A stretch of 64,000 bases of DNA from Halictus rubicundus (lineage: Eukaryota > Arthropoda > Insecta > Hymenoptera > Halictidae), in assembly GCF_050948215.1 (NCBI RefSeq), contig NW_027489055.1:62001-126000 (forward strand), read 5' to 3'. The position numbers and the translations under genes are program-made. Positions within the stretch are counted from its first letter, which is position 1; each line of letters begins with the position of its first letter. Shown here piece by piece: positions 39,946 to 54,580 of the stretch. The notes beneath the pieces were generated by a model. It searched no databases, was not told the origin of the DNA, and saw only the letters and a program-made list of their open reading frames with translations.

Positions 39946-42900
39946 TCTATCCTATCCTATCCTCTATCCTATGCTCTATCCTCTATCCTATGCTCTATCC
40001 TATCCTCTATCCTACCAAATCCCCTATCCTATCCTCTATCCTATCCTATCCTCTATCCTATCCTATCCTCTATCCTATCCTATCCTCTATCCTATCCTAT
40101 CCTCTATCCTATCCTATCCTCTATCCTATCCTATCCTCTATCCTATCCTATCCTCTATCCTATCCTATCCTCTATCCTATCCTATCCTCTATCCTATCCT
40201 ATCCTCTATCCTATCCTATCCTCTATCCTATCCTATCCTCTATCCTATCCTATCGTCTACCCTATCCTCTATCCTATCCTATCCTCTATCTTATCCTATC
40301 CTCTATCCTATCCTATCCTCTATCCTATCCTATCCTCTATCCTATCCTATCCTCTATCCTAACCTTTCGTCTACCCTATCCTCTATCCTATCCTATCCTC
40401 TATCCTATCCTATCCTCTATTGTATCCTATCCTCTATCCTATCCTATCCTCTATCGTATCCTATCCTCTATCCTATCCTATCCTCTATCCTATCCTATCG
40501 TCTACCCTATCCTCTATCCTATCCTATCCTCTATCTTATCCTATCCTCTATCCTATCCTATCCTCTATCCTATCCTATCTTCTATCCTATCCTATCCTCT
40601 ATCCTATCAAATCCCCTATCCTATCCTCTATCCTATCCTATCCTGTATCCTATCCAATGCTGTATCCTATCCTATCTTCTATCCTATCCTAACCTATCCT
40701 ATCCTCTATCCTATCCTATCCTCTATCCTATCCTATCCTCTATCCTGTCCTTTCCTCTATCCTATCAAATCCCCTATCCTATCCTCTATCCTATCCTATC
40801 CTCTATCCTATCCTATCCTCTATCCTATCCTATCGTCTACCCTATCCTCTATCCTATCCTATCCTCTATCTTATCCTATCCTCTATCCTATCCTATCCTC
40901 TATCCTATGCTCTATCCTATCCTCTATCCTACCAAATCCACTATCCTATCCTCTATCCTATCCTATCCTCTATCCTATCCTATCCTCTATCCTATCCTAT
41001 CCTCTATCCTATCCTATCCTCCATCCTATCCTATCCTCTATCCTATCCTATCCTCTATCCTATCCTATCCTCTATCCTATCCTATCCTCTATCCTATCCT
41101 ATCCTCTATCCTATCCTATCCTCTATCCTATCCTATCCTCTATCCTATCCTATCCTCTATCCTATCCTATCCTCTATCCTATCCTATCGTCTACCCTATC
41201 CTCTATCCTATCCTATCCTCTATCTTATCCTATCCTCTATCCTATCCTTTCCTCTATCCTATCCTATCTTCTATCCTATCCTATCCTCTATCCTATCAAA
41301 TCCCCTATCCTATCCTCTATCCTATCCTATCCTGTATCCTATCCAATCCTGTATCCTATCCAATCCTCTATCCTATCCTATCTTCTATCCTATCCTATCC
41401 TATCCTATCCTCTATCTTATCCTATCCTCTATCCTATCCTATCCTCTATCCTATCCTATCATCTATCCTCTATCCTATCCAATCCTCTATCCTATCCTAT
41501 CCTCTATCCTATCCTATCATCTATCCTCTATCCTATCCAATCCTCTATCCTATCCTATCCTCTATTCTATCCTATCCTCTATCCTATCCTATCCTCTATC
41601 CTATCCTATCCTCTATCCTATCCTATCCTCTATCCTATCCTATCCTCTATCCTATCCTATCCTCTATCCTATCCTATCCTCTATCCTATCCTATCCTCTA
41701 TCCCAACCTTTCGTCTACCGTATCCTCTATCCTATCCTATCCTCTATCCTATCCTATCCTCTATTGTATCCTATCCTCTATCCTATCCTATCCTCTATCC
41801 TATCCTATCATCTATCCTCTATCCTATCCAATCCTCTATCCTATCCTTTCCTCTATTCTATCCTATCCTCTATCCTATCCGATCATCTATCCTCTATCCT
41901 ATCCAATCCTCTATCCTATCCTATCCTCTATCCTATCATATCCTCTATCCTATAATATCCTCTATCCTAACCTATCATCTATCCAATCCTCTATCCTATC
42001 CTATCCTCTATCCTAACCTTTCGTCTACCCTATCCTCTATCCTATCCTATCCTCTATCCTATCCTATCCTCTATTGTATCCTATCCTCTATCCTATCCTA
42101 TCCTCTATCCTATCAAATCCCCTATCCTATCCTCTATCCTATCCTATCCTGTATCCTATCCAATGCTCTATCCTATCCTATCTTCTATCCTATCCTAACC
42201 TATCCTATCCTCTATCCTATCCTATCCTCTATCCTATCCTATCCTCTATCCTGTCCTTTCCTCTATCCTATCAAATCCCCTATCCTATCCTCTATCCTAT
42301 CCTATCCTCTATCCTATCCTATCCTTTATCCTATCCTATCGTCTACCCTATCCTCTATCCTATCCTATCCTCTATCTTATCCTATCCTCTATCCTATCCT
42401 ATCCTCTATCCTATGCTCTATCCTATCCTCTATCCTACCAAATCCCCTATCCTATCCTCTATCCTATCCTATCCTCTATCCTATCCTATCCTCTATCCTA
42501 TCCTATCCTCTATCCTATCCTATCCTCTATCCTATCCTATCCTCTATCCTATCCTATCCTCTATCCTATCCTATCCTCTATCCTATCCTATCCTCTATCC
42601 TATCCTATCCTCTATCCTATCCTATCCTCTATCCTATCCTATCGTCTATCCTATCATCTATCCTCAATCCTATCCTCTATCCTATCCTATCATCTATCCT
42701 CAATCCTATCCTTTCGTGTATCCTATCCAATCCTCTAACCTATCCTATCCTCTATCCTATCCTATCGTCTATCCTATCCTCTATCCTATCCTCTCCTCTA
42801 TCCTATCCTATCCTGTATAGTATCCTATCCTCTATCCTATCCTATCCTCTATCCTATCCTATCATCTATCCTATCCTATCCTCTATCCTATCCTATCCTC
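39946..42900 (+). repeat. Repeat of about 1,506 bp, two copies
   Basis: CCAATGCT is at 40655 and 42161 and the GTCCTTTCC variant at 40747 and 42253, both 1,506 bp apart. CAAATCCCC and CTAACC variants lie alongside at matching positions. A CTATTGTATCC...CCTTTCC module near 41764-41850 is shared with large blocks A to C. No gene is visible. Confidence 0.78.
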
Positions 42901-45610
42901 TATCCTATCCTATCCTCTATCCTGTCCTTTCCTCTATCCTATCAAATCCCCTATCCTATCCTCTATCCTATCCTATCCTCTATCCTATCCTATCCTCTAT
43001 CCTATCCTATCCTCTATCCTATCCTATCCTCTATCCTAACCTATCCTCTATCCTATCCTATCCTCTATCCTATCCTATCCTCTATCCTATCCTATCCTCT
43101 ATCCTATCCTATCGTCTACCCTATCCTCTATCCTATCCTATCCTCTATCTTATCCTATCCTCTATCCTATCCTATCCTCTATCCTATCCTATCTTCTATC
43201 CTATCCTATCCTCTATCCTATCAAATCCCCTATCCTATCCTCTATCCTATCCTATCCTGTATCCTATCCAATCCTCTATCCTATCCTATCTTCTATCCTA
43301 TCCTATCCTATCCTATCCTCTATCTTATCCTATCCTCTATCCTATCCTATCCTCTATCCTATCCTATCATCTATCCTCTATCCTATCCAATCCTCTATCC
43401 TATCCTATCCTCTATCCTATCCTATCATCTATCCTCTATCCTATCCAATCCTCTATCCTATCCTATCCTCTATTCTATCCTATCCTCTATCCTATCCGAT
43501 CATCTATCCTCTATCCTATCCAATCCTCTATCCTATCCTATCCTCTATCCTATCATATCCTCTATCCTATAATATCCTCTATCCTATCCTATCATCTATC
43601 CAATCCTCTATCCTATCCTATCCTCTATCCTATCCTATCCTCTATCCTAACCTTTCGTCTACCCTATCCTCTATCCTATCCTATCCTCTATCCTATCCTA
43701 TCCTCTATTGTATCCTATCCTCTATCCTATCCTATAATCTATCGTATCCTATCCTCTATCCTATCCTATCCTCTATCCTATCCTATCGTCTACCCTATCC
43801 TCTATCCTATCCTATCCTCTATCTTATCCTATCCTCTATCCTATCCTATCCTCTATCCTATCCTATCTTCTATCCTATCCTATCCTCTATCCTATCAAAT
43901 CCCCTATCCTATCCTCTATCCTATCCTATCCTGTATCCTATCCAATGCTCTATCCTATCCTATCTTCTATCCTATCCTAACCTATCCTATCCTCTATCCT
44001 ATCCTATCCTCTATCCTATCCTATCCTCTATCCTGTCCTTTCCTCTATCCTATCAAATCCCCTATCCTATCCTCTATCCTATCCTATCCTCTATCCTATC
44101 CTATCCTCTATCCTATCCTGTCATCTATCCTCTATCGTATCCAATCCTCTATCCTATCCTATCCTCTATCCTATCCTATCCTCTATCCTATCCTATCCTC
44201 TATCCTATCCTATCCTCTATCCTATCCTATCATCTATCCTCAATCCTATCCTCTATCCTATCCTATCATCTATCCTCAATCCTATCCTTTCGTGTATCCT
44301 ATCCAATCCTCTAACCTATCCTATCCTCTATCCTATCCTATCGTCTATCCTATCCTCTATCCTATCCTCTCCTCTATCCTATCCTATCCTGTATAGTATC
44401 CTATCCTCTATCCTATCCTATCCTCTATCCTATGCTATCATCTATCCTATCCTATCCTCTATCCTATCCTATCCTCTATCCTATCCTATCCTCTATCCTA
44501 TCCTATCCTCTATCCTGTCCTTTCCTCTATCCTATCAAATCCCCTATCCTATCCTCTATCCTATCCTATCCTCTATCCTATCCTATCCTCTATCCTATCC
44601 TATCCTCTATCCTATCCTATCCTCTATCCTAACCTATCCTCTATCCTATCCTATCCTCTATCCTATCCTATCCTCTATCCTATCCTATCCTCTATCCTAT
44701 CCTATCGTCTACCCTATCCTCTATCCTATCCTATCCTCTATCTTATCCTATCCTCTATCCTATCCTATCCTCTATCCTATCCTATCTTCTATCCTATCCT
44801 ATCCTCTATCCTATCAAATCCCCTATCCTATCCTCTATCCTATCCTATCCTGTATCCTATCCAATCCTCTATCCTATCCTATCTTCTATCCTATCCTATC
44901 CTATCCTATCCTCTATCTTATCCTATCCTCTATCCTATCCTATCCTCTATCCTATCCTATCATCTATCCTCTATCCTATCCAATCCTCTATCCTATCCTA
45001 TCCTCTATCCTATCCTATCATCTATCCTCTATCCTATCCAATCCTCTATCCTATCCTATCCTCTATTCTATCCTATCCTCTATCCTATCCGATCATCTAT
45101 CCTCTATCCTATCCAATCCTCTATCCTATCCTATCCTCTATCCTATCATATCCTCTATCCTATAATATCCTCTATCCTATCCTATCCTCTATCCTATCCT
45201 ATCCTCTATCCTAACCTTTCGTCTACCCTATCCTCTATCCTATCCTATCCTCTATCCTATCCTATCCTCTATTGTATCCTATCCTCTATCCTATCCTATA
45301 ATCTATCGTATCCTATCCTCTATCCTATCCTATCCTCTATCCTATCCTATCGTCTACCCTATCCTCTATCCTATCCTATCCTCTATCTTATCCTATCCTC
45401 TATCCTATCCTATCCTCTATCCTATCCTATCTTCTATCCTATCCTATCCTCTATCCTATCAAATCCCCTATCCTATCCTCTATCCTATCCTATCCTGTAT
45501 CCTATCCAATGCTCTATCCTATCCTATCTTCTATCCTATCCTAACCTATCCTATCCTCTATCCTATCCTATCCTCTATCCTATCCTATCCTCTATCCTGT
45601 CCTTTCCTCT
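42901..45610 (+). repeat. Repeat of about 1,560-1,590 bp, two copies
   Basis: GTCCTTTCC is at 42924 and 44517 (1,593 bp apart), CTAACCTATCC near 43037 and 44632, and CCAATGCTC at 43943 and 45507 (1,564 bp). A CTCAATCC...CTTTCGTG section near 44230-44290 in the first copy is missing from the second. The difference of 29 bp between the two spacings equals one 17-mer plus one 12-mer. Confidence 0.76.
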
Positions 45611-46760
45611 ATCCTATCAAATCCCCTATCCTATCCTCTATCCTATCCTATCCTCTATCCTATCCTATCCTCTATCCTATCCTATCCTCTATCCTATCCT
45701 ATCCTCTATCCTATCCTATCCTCTATCCTATCCTATCCTCTATCCTATCCTATCGTCTACCCTATCCTCTATCCTATCCTATCCTCTATCTTATCCTATC
45801 CTCTATCCTATCCTATCCTCTATCCTATCCTATCTTCTATCCTATCCTATCCTCTATCCTATCAAATCCCCTATCCTATCCTCTATCCTATCCTATCCTG
45901 TATCCTATCCAATGCTCTATCCTATCCTATCTTCTATCCTATCCTGACCTATCCTATCCTCTATCCTATCCTATCCTCTATCCTATCCTATCCTCTATCC
46001 TATCCTATCCTCTATTGTATCCTATCCTCTATCCTATCCTATAATCTATCGTATCCTATCCTCTATCCTATCCTATCCTCTATCCTATCCTATCGTCTAC
46101 CCTATCCTCTATCCTATCCTATCCTCTATCTTATCCTATCCTCTATCCTATCCTATCTTCTATCCTATCCTATCTTCTATCCTATCCTATCCTCTATCCT
46201 ATCAAATCCCCTATCCTATCCTCTATCCTATCCTATCCTGTATCCTATCCAATGCTCTATCCTATCCTAACTTCTATCCTATCCTAACCTATCCTATCCT
46301 CTATCCTATCCTATCCTCTATCCTATCCTATCCTCTATCCTGTCCTTTCCTCTATCCTATCAAATCCCCTATCCTATCCTCTATCCTATCCTATCCTCTA
46401 TCCTATCCTATCCTCTATCCTATCCTATCGTCTACCCCATCCTCTATCCTATCCTATCCTCTATCTTATCCTATCCTCTATCCTATCCTATCCTCTATCC
46501 TATCCTATCTTCTATCCTATCCTATCCTCTATCCTATCAAATCCCCTATCCAATCCTCTATCCTATCCTATCCTGTATCCTATCCAATGCTCTATCCTAT
46601 CCTATCTTCTATCCTATCCTGACCTATCCTATCCTCTATCCTATCCTATCCTCTATCCTATCCTATCCTCTATCCTATCCTATCCTCTATCCTGTCCTTT
46701 CCTCTATCCTATCAAATCCCCTATCCTATCCTCTATCCTATCCTATCCTCTATTCTATCC
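45400..46760 (+). repeat. Short higher-order repeat of 336-403 bp, four units
   Basis: CCAATGCTC lies at 45507, 45910, 46250 and 46586, each preceded by CAAATCCCC and CTGTATCC and followed by TTCTATCC and a CTAACC or CTGACC variant. GTCCTTTCC follows only some of the units (45599, 46342, 46694). The spacings show progressive shortening from left to right. Confidence 0.8.
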
Positions 46761-48920
46761 TATCCTCTATCCTATCCTATCCTCTATCCTATCCTATTCT
46801 CTATCGTATCCTATCCTATCCTCTATCCTATCCTATCCTCTATCCAATACTATCCTCTATCCTATCCTCTATCCTATCCTCTATCCTATCCTCTATCCTA
46901 TCCTATCCTCTATCCTATCCTATCGTCTATCCTATCCTCTATCCTATCCTATCCTCTATCCTATCCTATCCTCTATCCTATCAAATCCCCTATCCTATCC
47001 TCTATTCTATCCTATCCTGTATCCTATCCAATCCTCTATCCTATCCTATCCTCTATCCTATCCTATTCTCTATCCTATCCTATCCTCTATCCTATCCTAT
47101 CCTCTACGCCATCCTATCCTATCCTCTATCCTATCCTAACCTTTATCCTATCCTATCCTCTATCCTTTCCTATCGTCTATCCTATCCTCTATCCTTTCCT
47201 ATCGTCTATCCTATCCTCTATCCTATCCTATCCTGTATCCTCTATCCTATCCTATCCTCTATCCTATCCTATCCTATCCTCTATCCTTTCAAATCCCCTA
47301 TCCTATCCTGTATCCTATCCAATCCTCTATCCTATCCTATCCTCTATCCTATCCTATTCTCTATCCTATCCTATCCTCTATCCTATCCTATCCTCTATCC
47401 TATCCTATCCTCTATCCTATCCTCTATCCTATCCTATCCTGTATCCTATCCTATCCTCTATCCTATCCTATCCTCTATCCTATCCTATCCTCTATCCTAT
47501 CCTATCCTCTATCCTATCCTATTCTCTATCGTATCCTATCCTATCCTCTATCCTATCCTATCCTCTATCCAATACTATCCTCTATCCTATCCTCTATCCT
47601 ATCCTCTATCATATCCTCTATCCTATCCTATCCTCTATCCTATCCTATCGTCTATCCTATCCTCTATCCTATCCTATCCTCTATCCTATCCTATCCTCTA
47701 TCCTATCCTATCCTCTATCCTATCCTATCCTCTATCCTATCAAATCCCCTATCCTATCCTCTATTCTATCCTATCCTGTATCCTATCCAATCCTCTATCC
47801 TATCCTATCCTCTATCCTATCCTATTCTCTATCCTATCCTATCCTCTATCCTATCCTATCCTCTATCCCATCCTATCCTATCCTCTATCCTATCCTAACC
47901 TCTATCCTATCCTATCCTCTATCCTTTCCTATCGTCTATCCTATCCTCTATCCTATCCTATCCTGTATCCTCTATCCTATCCTATCCTCTATCCTATCCT
48001 ATCCTATCCTCTATCCTTTCAAATCCCCTATCCTATCCTGTATCCTATCCAATCCTCTATCCTATCCTATCCTCTATCCTATCCTATTCTCTATCCTATC
48101 CTATCCTCTATCCTATCCTATCCTCTATCCTATCCTATCCTCTATCCTATCCTCTATCCTATCCTATCCTCTATCCTATCCTATCCTCTATCCTATCCTA
48201 TCCTCTATCCTATCCTATCCTCTATCCTATCCTATCCTCTATCCTATCCTATCCTCTATCCTATCCTATTCTCTATCGTATCCTATCCTATCCTCTATCC
48301 TATCCTATCCTCTATCCAATACTATCCTCTATCCTATCCTCTATCCTATCCTCTATCCTATCCTATCCTCTATCCTATCCTATCGTCTATCCTATCCTCT
48401 ATCCTATCCTATCCTCTATCCTATCCTATCCTCTATCCTATCCTATCCTCTATCCTATCCTATCCTCTATCCTATCAAATCCCCTATCCTATCCTCTATT
48501 CTATCCTATCCTGTATCCTATCTAATCCTCTATCCTATCCTATCCTCTATCCTATCCTATTCTCTATCCTATCCTATCCTCTATCCTATCCTATCCTCTA
48601 TCCTATCCTATCCTATCCTAACCTCTATCCTATCCTATCCTCTATCCTTTCCTATCGTCTATCCTCTCCTCTATCCTATCCTATCCTGTATCCTCTATCC
48701 TATCCTATCCTCTATCCTATCCTATCCTATCCTCTATCCTTTCAAATCCCCTATCCTATCCTGTATCATATCCAATCCTCTATCCTATCCTATCCTCTAT
48801 CCTATCCTATTCTCTATCCTATCCTATCCTCTATCCTATCCTATCCTCTATCCTATCCTATCCTCTATCCTATCCTCTATTCTATCCTATCCTCTATCCT
48901 ATCCTATCCTCTATCCTATC
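46761..48920 (+). repeat. Higher-order repeat of about 725-747 bp, three units
   Basis: The CCAATACTATCC variant is at 46844, 47569 and 48316, and TTTCAAATCCCC is near 47287, 48017 and 48740. Each unit also has TTCTCTATCGTATCC, CTATTCTATCC and CTGTATCC at matching places. Several 22 bp and 12 bp units give the spacing differences. Confidence 0.8.
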
Positions 48921-50190
48921 CTATCATCTATCCTCAATCCTATCCTTTCGTGTATCCTATCCAATCCTCTATCCTATCCTATCCTCTATCCTATCCCATC
49001 CTATCCTCTATCCTATCCTAACCTCTATCCTATAATATCCTCTATCCTTTCCTATCGTCTATCCTATCCTCTATCCTATCCTATCCTCTATCCTATCAAA
49101 TCCCCTATCCTATCCTCTATTCTATCCTATCCTGTATCCTATCCAATCCTCTATCCTATCCTATCATCTATCCTCAATCCTATCCTTTCGTGTATCCTAT
49201 CCTATCCTCTATCGTATCCAATCCTCTATCCTATCCTATCCTCTATTCTATCCTATCCTCTATCCTATCCTATCCTCTATCCTATCCTATCGTCTATCCT
49301 ATCCTCTATCCTATCCTATCCTGTATCCTATCCTATCCTCTATCCTATCCTATCCACTATCCTATCCTCTATCCTTTCAAATCCCCTATCCTATCCTGTA
49401 TCATATCCAATCCTCTATCCTATCCTATCCTCTATCCTATCCTATTCTCTATCCTATCCTATCCTCTATCCTATCCTATCCTCTATCCTATCCTATCCTC
49501 TATCCTATCCTCTATTCTATCCTATCCTCTATCCTATCCTATCCTCTATCCTATCCTATCATCTATCCTCAATCCTATCCTTTCGTGTATCCTATCCAAT
49601 CCTCTATCCTATCCTATCCTCTATCCTATCCCATCCTATCCTCTATCCTATCCTAACCTCTATCCTATAATATCCTCTATCCTTTCCTATCGTCTATCCT
49701 ATCCTCTATCCTATCCTATCCTCTATCCTATCAAATCCCCTATCCTATCCTCTATTCTATCCTATCCTGTATCCTATCCAATCCTCTATCCTATCCTATC
49801 ATCTATCCTCAATCCTATCCTTTCGTGTATCCTATCCTATCCTCTATCGTATCCAATCCTCTATCCTATCCTATCCTCTATTCTATCCTATCCTCTATCC
49901 TATCCTATCCTCTATCCTATCCTATCGTCTATCCTATCCTCTATCCTATCCTATCCTGTATCCTATCCTATCCTCTATCCTATCCTATCCACTATCCTAT
50001 CCTATCATCTATCCTCAATGCTATCCTTTCGTGTATCCTATCCAATCCTCTATCCTATCCTATCCTATCCTCTATCCTATCCTAACCTCTATCCTATCCT
50101 ATCCTCTATCCTTTCCTATCGTCTATCCTATCCTCTATCCTATCCTATCCTCTATCCTATCCTATCCTCTATCCTCTATCCTATCCTATC
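48921..50190 (+). repeat. 635 bp internal repeat, two units in copy 1
   Basis: CTTTCGTGTATCC boxes at 48950 and 49585, and again at 49190 and 49825 (position of GTG), are 635 bp apart. Each unit contains CCCATCC, CTAACC, TATAATATCC, CAAATCCCC, CTATTCTATCC and CTGTATCC in the same order. The second unit ends in CTCAATGC near 50015, where the first goes on into TTTCAAATCCCC. Confidence 0.82.
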
Positions 50191-51550
50191 CTCTATCCTA
50201 TCCTATCCTATCCTCTATCCTATCAAATCCCCTATCCTATCCTCTATTCTATCCTATCCTGTATCCTATCCAATCCTCTATCGTATACTATCATCTATCC
50301 TCAATCCTATCCTTTCGTGTATCCTATCCTATCCTCTATCCTATCCTATCCTCTATCCTATCCTATCCTCTATCCTATCCTATCCTCTATCCTATCCTAT
50401 CCTATCCTATCCTCTATCCTGTCCTATCCTCTATCCTATCCTATCCTCTATCCTATCCTATCCTCTATCCTATCCTATCCTCTATCCTATCCAATCCTCT
50501 ATCCTATCCTATCCTCTATCCTATCCTATCCTATCCTCTATCCTATCCTAACCTCTATCCTATCCTATCCTCTAACCTTTCCTATCGTCTATCCTATCCT
50601 CTATCCTATCCTATCCTCTATCCTATCCTATCCTCTATCCTATCCTATCCTCTATCCTATCCTATCCTCTATCCTATCCTATCCTCTATCCTATCCTATC
50701 CTCTATCCTATCCTATCCTCTATCCTATCCTATCCTCTATCCTATCCTATCCTCTATCCTATCCTATCCTCTATCCTATCCTATCCTATCCTCTATCCTA
50801 TCCTATCCTCTATCCAATACTATCCTCTATCCTATCCTCTATCCTATCCTCTATCCTATCCTATCCTCTATCCTATCCTATCCTCTATCCTATCCTATCC
50901 TCTATCCTATCCTCTATCCTATCCTATCCTCTATCCTATCCTATCCTCTATCCTATCCTATCCTCTATCCTATCCCATCATCTATCCTCTATCCTATCCA
51001 ATCCTCTATCCTATCCTATCCTCTATCCTATCATATCCTCTATCCTATAATATCCTCTATCCTATCCTATCATCTATCCAATCCTCTATCCTATCCTATC
51101 CTCTATCCTAGCCTATCCTCTATCCTATCCTATCGTCTATCCTATCCTCTATCCTATAATATCCTCTATCCTATCCTATCCTCTATCCTATCCTATCGTC
51201 TATCCTATCCTCTATCCTATCCTATCCTCTATCCTATCCTATCGTCTATCCTATCGTCTATCCTATCCTCTCCTCTATCCTATCCTATCATCTATCCTAT
51301 CCTATCCTCTATCCTATCATATCTTCTATCCTATCCTATCGTCTATCCTATCCTCTATCCTATCCTATCCTCTATCCTATCCTGTCATCTATCCTCTATC
51401 GTATCCTATCCTCTATCCTATCCTATCCTCTATCCTATCCTGTCATCTATCCTCTATCGTATCCAATCCTCTATCCTATCCTATCCTCTATCCTATCCTA
51501 TCCTCTATCCTATCCTATCATCTATCCTCAATCCTATCCTTTCGTGTATC
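48921..51550 (+). repeat. 2.6 kb higher-order repeat, copy 1
   Basis: Landmarks match copy 2 at 2,611 bp over most of the unit (49190/51801, 49825/52436, 50317/52928, CCAATAC at 50814/53425). At the left edge the offset is 2,594 bp, because copy 2 has one additional 17-mer with CCAATCC. At the right edge it is again 2,594 bp (50974/53568, 51267/53861), because copy 2 has lost one 17-mer. The unit contains a 635 bp internal tandem duplication. Confidence 0.87.
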
Positions 51551-54150
51551 CTATCCAATCCTCTATCCTATCCAATCCTCTATCCTATCCTATCCTCTAT
51601 CCTATCCCATCCTATCCTCTATCCTATCCTAACCTCTATCCTATAATATCCTCTATCCTTTCCTATCGTCTATCCTATCCTCTATCCTATCCTATCCTCT
51701 ATCCTATCAAATCCCCTATCCTATCCTCTATTCTATCCTATCCTGTATCCTATCCAATCCTCTATCCTATCCTATCATCTATCCTCAATCCTATCCTTTC
51801 GTGTATCCTATCCTATCCTCTATCGTATCCAATCCTCTATCCTATCCTATCCTCTATTCTATCCTATCCTCTATCCTATCCTATCCTCTATCCTATCCTA
51901 TCGTCTATCCTATCCTCTATCCTATCCTATCCTGTATCCTATCCTATCCTCTATCCTATCCTATCCACTATCCTATCCTCTATCCTTTCAAATCCCCTAT
52001 CCTATCCTGTATCATATCCAATCCTCTATCCTATCCTATCCTCTATCCTATCCTATTCTCTATCCTATCCTATCCTCTATCCTATCCTATCCTCTATCCT
52101 ATCCTATCCTCTATCCTATCCTCTATTCTATCCTATCCTCTATCCTATCCTATCCTCTATCCTATCCTATCATCTATCCTCAATCCTATCCTTTCGTGTA
52201 TCCTATCCAATCCTCTATCCTATCCTATCCTCTATCCTATCCCATCCTATCCTCTATCCTATCCTAACCTCTATCCTATAATATCCTCTATCCTTTCCTA
52301 TCGTCTATCCTATCCTCTATCCTATCCTATCCTCTATCCTATCAAATCCCCTATCCTATCCTCTATTCTATCCTATCCTGTATCCTATCCAATCCTCTAT
52401 CCTATCCTATCATCTATCCTCAATCCTATCCTTTCGTGTATCCTATCCTATCCTCTATCGTATCCAATCCTCTATCCTATCCTATCCTCTATTCTATCCT
52501 ATCCTCTATCCTATCCTATCCTCTATCCTATCCTATCGTCTATCCTATCCTCTATCCTATCCTATCCTGTATCCTATCCTATCCTCTATCCTATCCTATC
52601 CACTATCCTATCCTATCATCTATCCTCAATGCTATCCTTTCGTGTATCCTATCCAATCCTCTATCCTATCCTATCCTATCCTCTATCCTATCCTAACCTC
52701 TATCCTATCCTATCCTCTATCCTTTCCTATCGTCTATCCTATCCTCTATCCTATCCTATCCTCTATCCTATCCTATCCTCTATCCTCTATCCTATCCTAT
52801 CCTCTATCCTATCCTATCCTATCCTCTATCCTATCAAATCCCCTATCCTATCCTCTATTCTATCCTATCCTGTATCCTATCCAATCCTCTATCGTATACT
52901 ATCATCTATCCTCAATCCTATCCTTTCGTGTATCCTATCCTATCCTCTATCCTATCCTATCCTCTATCCTATCCTATCCTCTATCCTATCCTATCCTCTA
53001 TCCTATCCTATCCTATCCTATCCTCTATCCTGTCCTATCCTCTATCCTATCCTATCCTCTATCCTATCCTATCCTCTATCCTATCCTATCCTCTATCCTA
53101 TCCAATCCTCTATCCTATCCTATCCTCTATCCTATCCTATCCTATCCTCTATCCTATCCTAACCTCTATCCTATCCTATCCTCTAACCTTTCCTATCGTC
53201 TATCCTATCCTCTATCCTATCCTATCCTCTATCCTATCCTATCCTCTATCCTATCCTATCCTCTATCCTATCCTATCCTCTATCCTATCCTATCCTCTAT
53301 CCTATCCTATCCTCTATCCTATCCTATCCTCTATCCTATCCTATCCTCTATCCTATCCTATCCTCTATCCTATCCTATCCTCTATCCTATCCTATCCTAT
53401 CCTCTATCCTATCCTATCCTCTATCCAATACTATCCTCTATCCTATCCTCTATCCTATCCTCTATCCTATCCTATCCTCTATCCTATCCTATCCTCTATC
53501 CTATCCTATCCTCTATCCTATCCTCTATCCTATCCTATCCTCTATCCTATCCTATCCTCTATCCTATCCCATCATCTATCCTCTATCCTATCCAATCCTC
53601 TATCCTATCCTATCCTCTATCCTATCATATCCTCTATCCTATAATATCCTCTATCCTATCCTATCATCTATCCAATCCTCTATCCTATCCTATCCTCTAT
53701 CCTAGCCTATCCTCTATCCTATCCTATCGTCTATCCTATCCTCTATCCTATAATATCCTCTATCCTATCCTATCCTCTATCCTATCCTATCGTCTATCCT
53801 ATCCTCTATCCTATCCTATCCTCTATCCTATCCTATCGTCTATCCTATCGTCTATCCTATCCTCTCCTCTATCCTATCCTATCATCTATCCTATCCTATC
53901 CTCTATCCTATCATATCTTCTATCCTATCCTATCGTCTATCCTATCCTCTATCCTATCCTATCCTCTATCCTATCCTGTCATCTATCCTCTATCGTATCC
54001 TATCCTCTATCCTATCCTATCCTCTATCCTATCCTGTCATCTATCCTCTATCGTATCCAATCCTCTATCCTATCCTATCCTCTATCCTATCCTATCCTCT
54101 ATCCTATCCTATCATCTATCCTCAATCCTATCCTTTCGTGTATCCTATCC
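51551..54150 (+). repeat. 2.6 kb higher-order repeat, copy 2
   Basis: Direct tandem copy of the preceding unit, almost identical by eye, with the 635 bp internal pair at 51801 and 52436. It continues past the CTGTCATCTATCCTCTATCG marks near 53968 and 54038, then leaves the copy 1 pattern near 54,150, where CTCCATCC at 54201 begins a different module. Confidence 0.87.
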
Positions 54151-54580
54151 AATCCTCTATCCTATCCTATCCTCTATCCTATCCTATCGTCTATCCTATC
54201 CTCCATCCTATCCTCTCCTCTATCCTATCCTATCCTGTATAGTATCCTATCCTCTATCCTATCCTCTATCCTATCCTATCATCTATCCTATCCTATCCTC
54301 TATCCTATCCTATCCTCTATCCTATCCTATCCTCTATCCTATCCTATCGTCTATCCTATCCTCTATCCTATCCTATCCTCTATCCTATCCTCTATCCTAT
54401 CCTCTATCCTATCCTATCCTCTATCCTATCCCATCATCTATCCTCTATCCTATCCAATCCTCTATCCTATCCTATCCTCTATCCTATCATATCCTCTATC
54501 CTATAATATCCTCTATCCTATCCTATCGTCTATCCTATCCTCTATCCTATCCTCTCCTCTATCCTATCCTATCCTGTATA
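53960..54580 (+). repeat. CTGTCATC-to-GTATAG module, copy 1
   Basis: Order of marks: CTGTCATC twice, CTCAATCC...CTTTCGTG, CTCCATCC at 54201, GTATAG at 54237, CCCATCATC and GTATAG at 54576. The two GTATAG marks are 339 bp apart here and 344 bp in the three later copies. The difference is one lost pentamer, a 17-mer turned into a 12-mer just after 54250. Confidence 0.8.

Noticed and set aside
39990..44396. 1,468-codon open frame, and the other long forward frames throughout the window
   Set aside because: They are low-complexity readings of the satellite. All frames give the same peptide, starts arise from single C-to-G variants (CTATGC) or TTGTATCC-type changes, ends fall on recurrent TATAG, TATAA, CTAACC or CTAGCC variants, and there is no codon structure, promoter or ribosome-site context.
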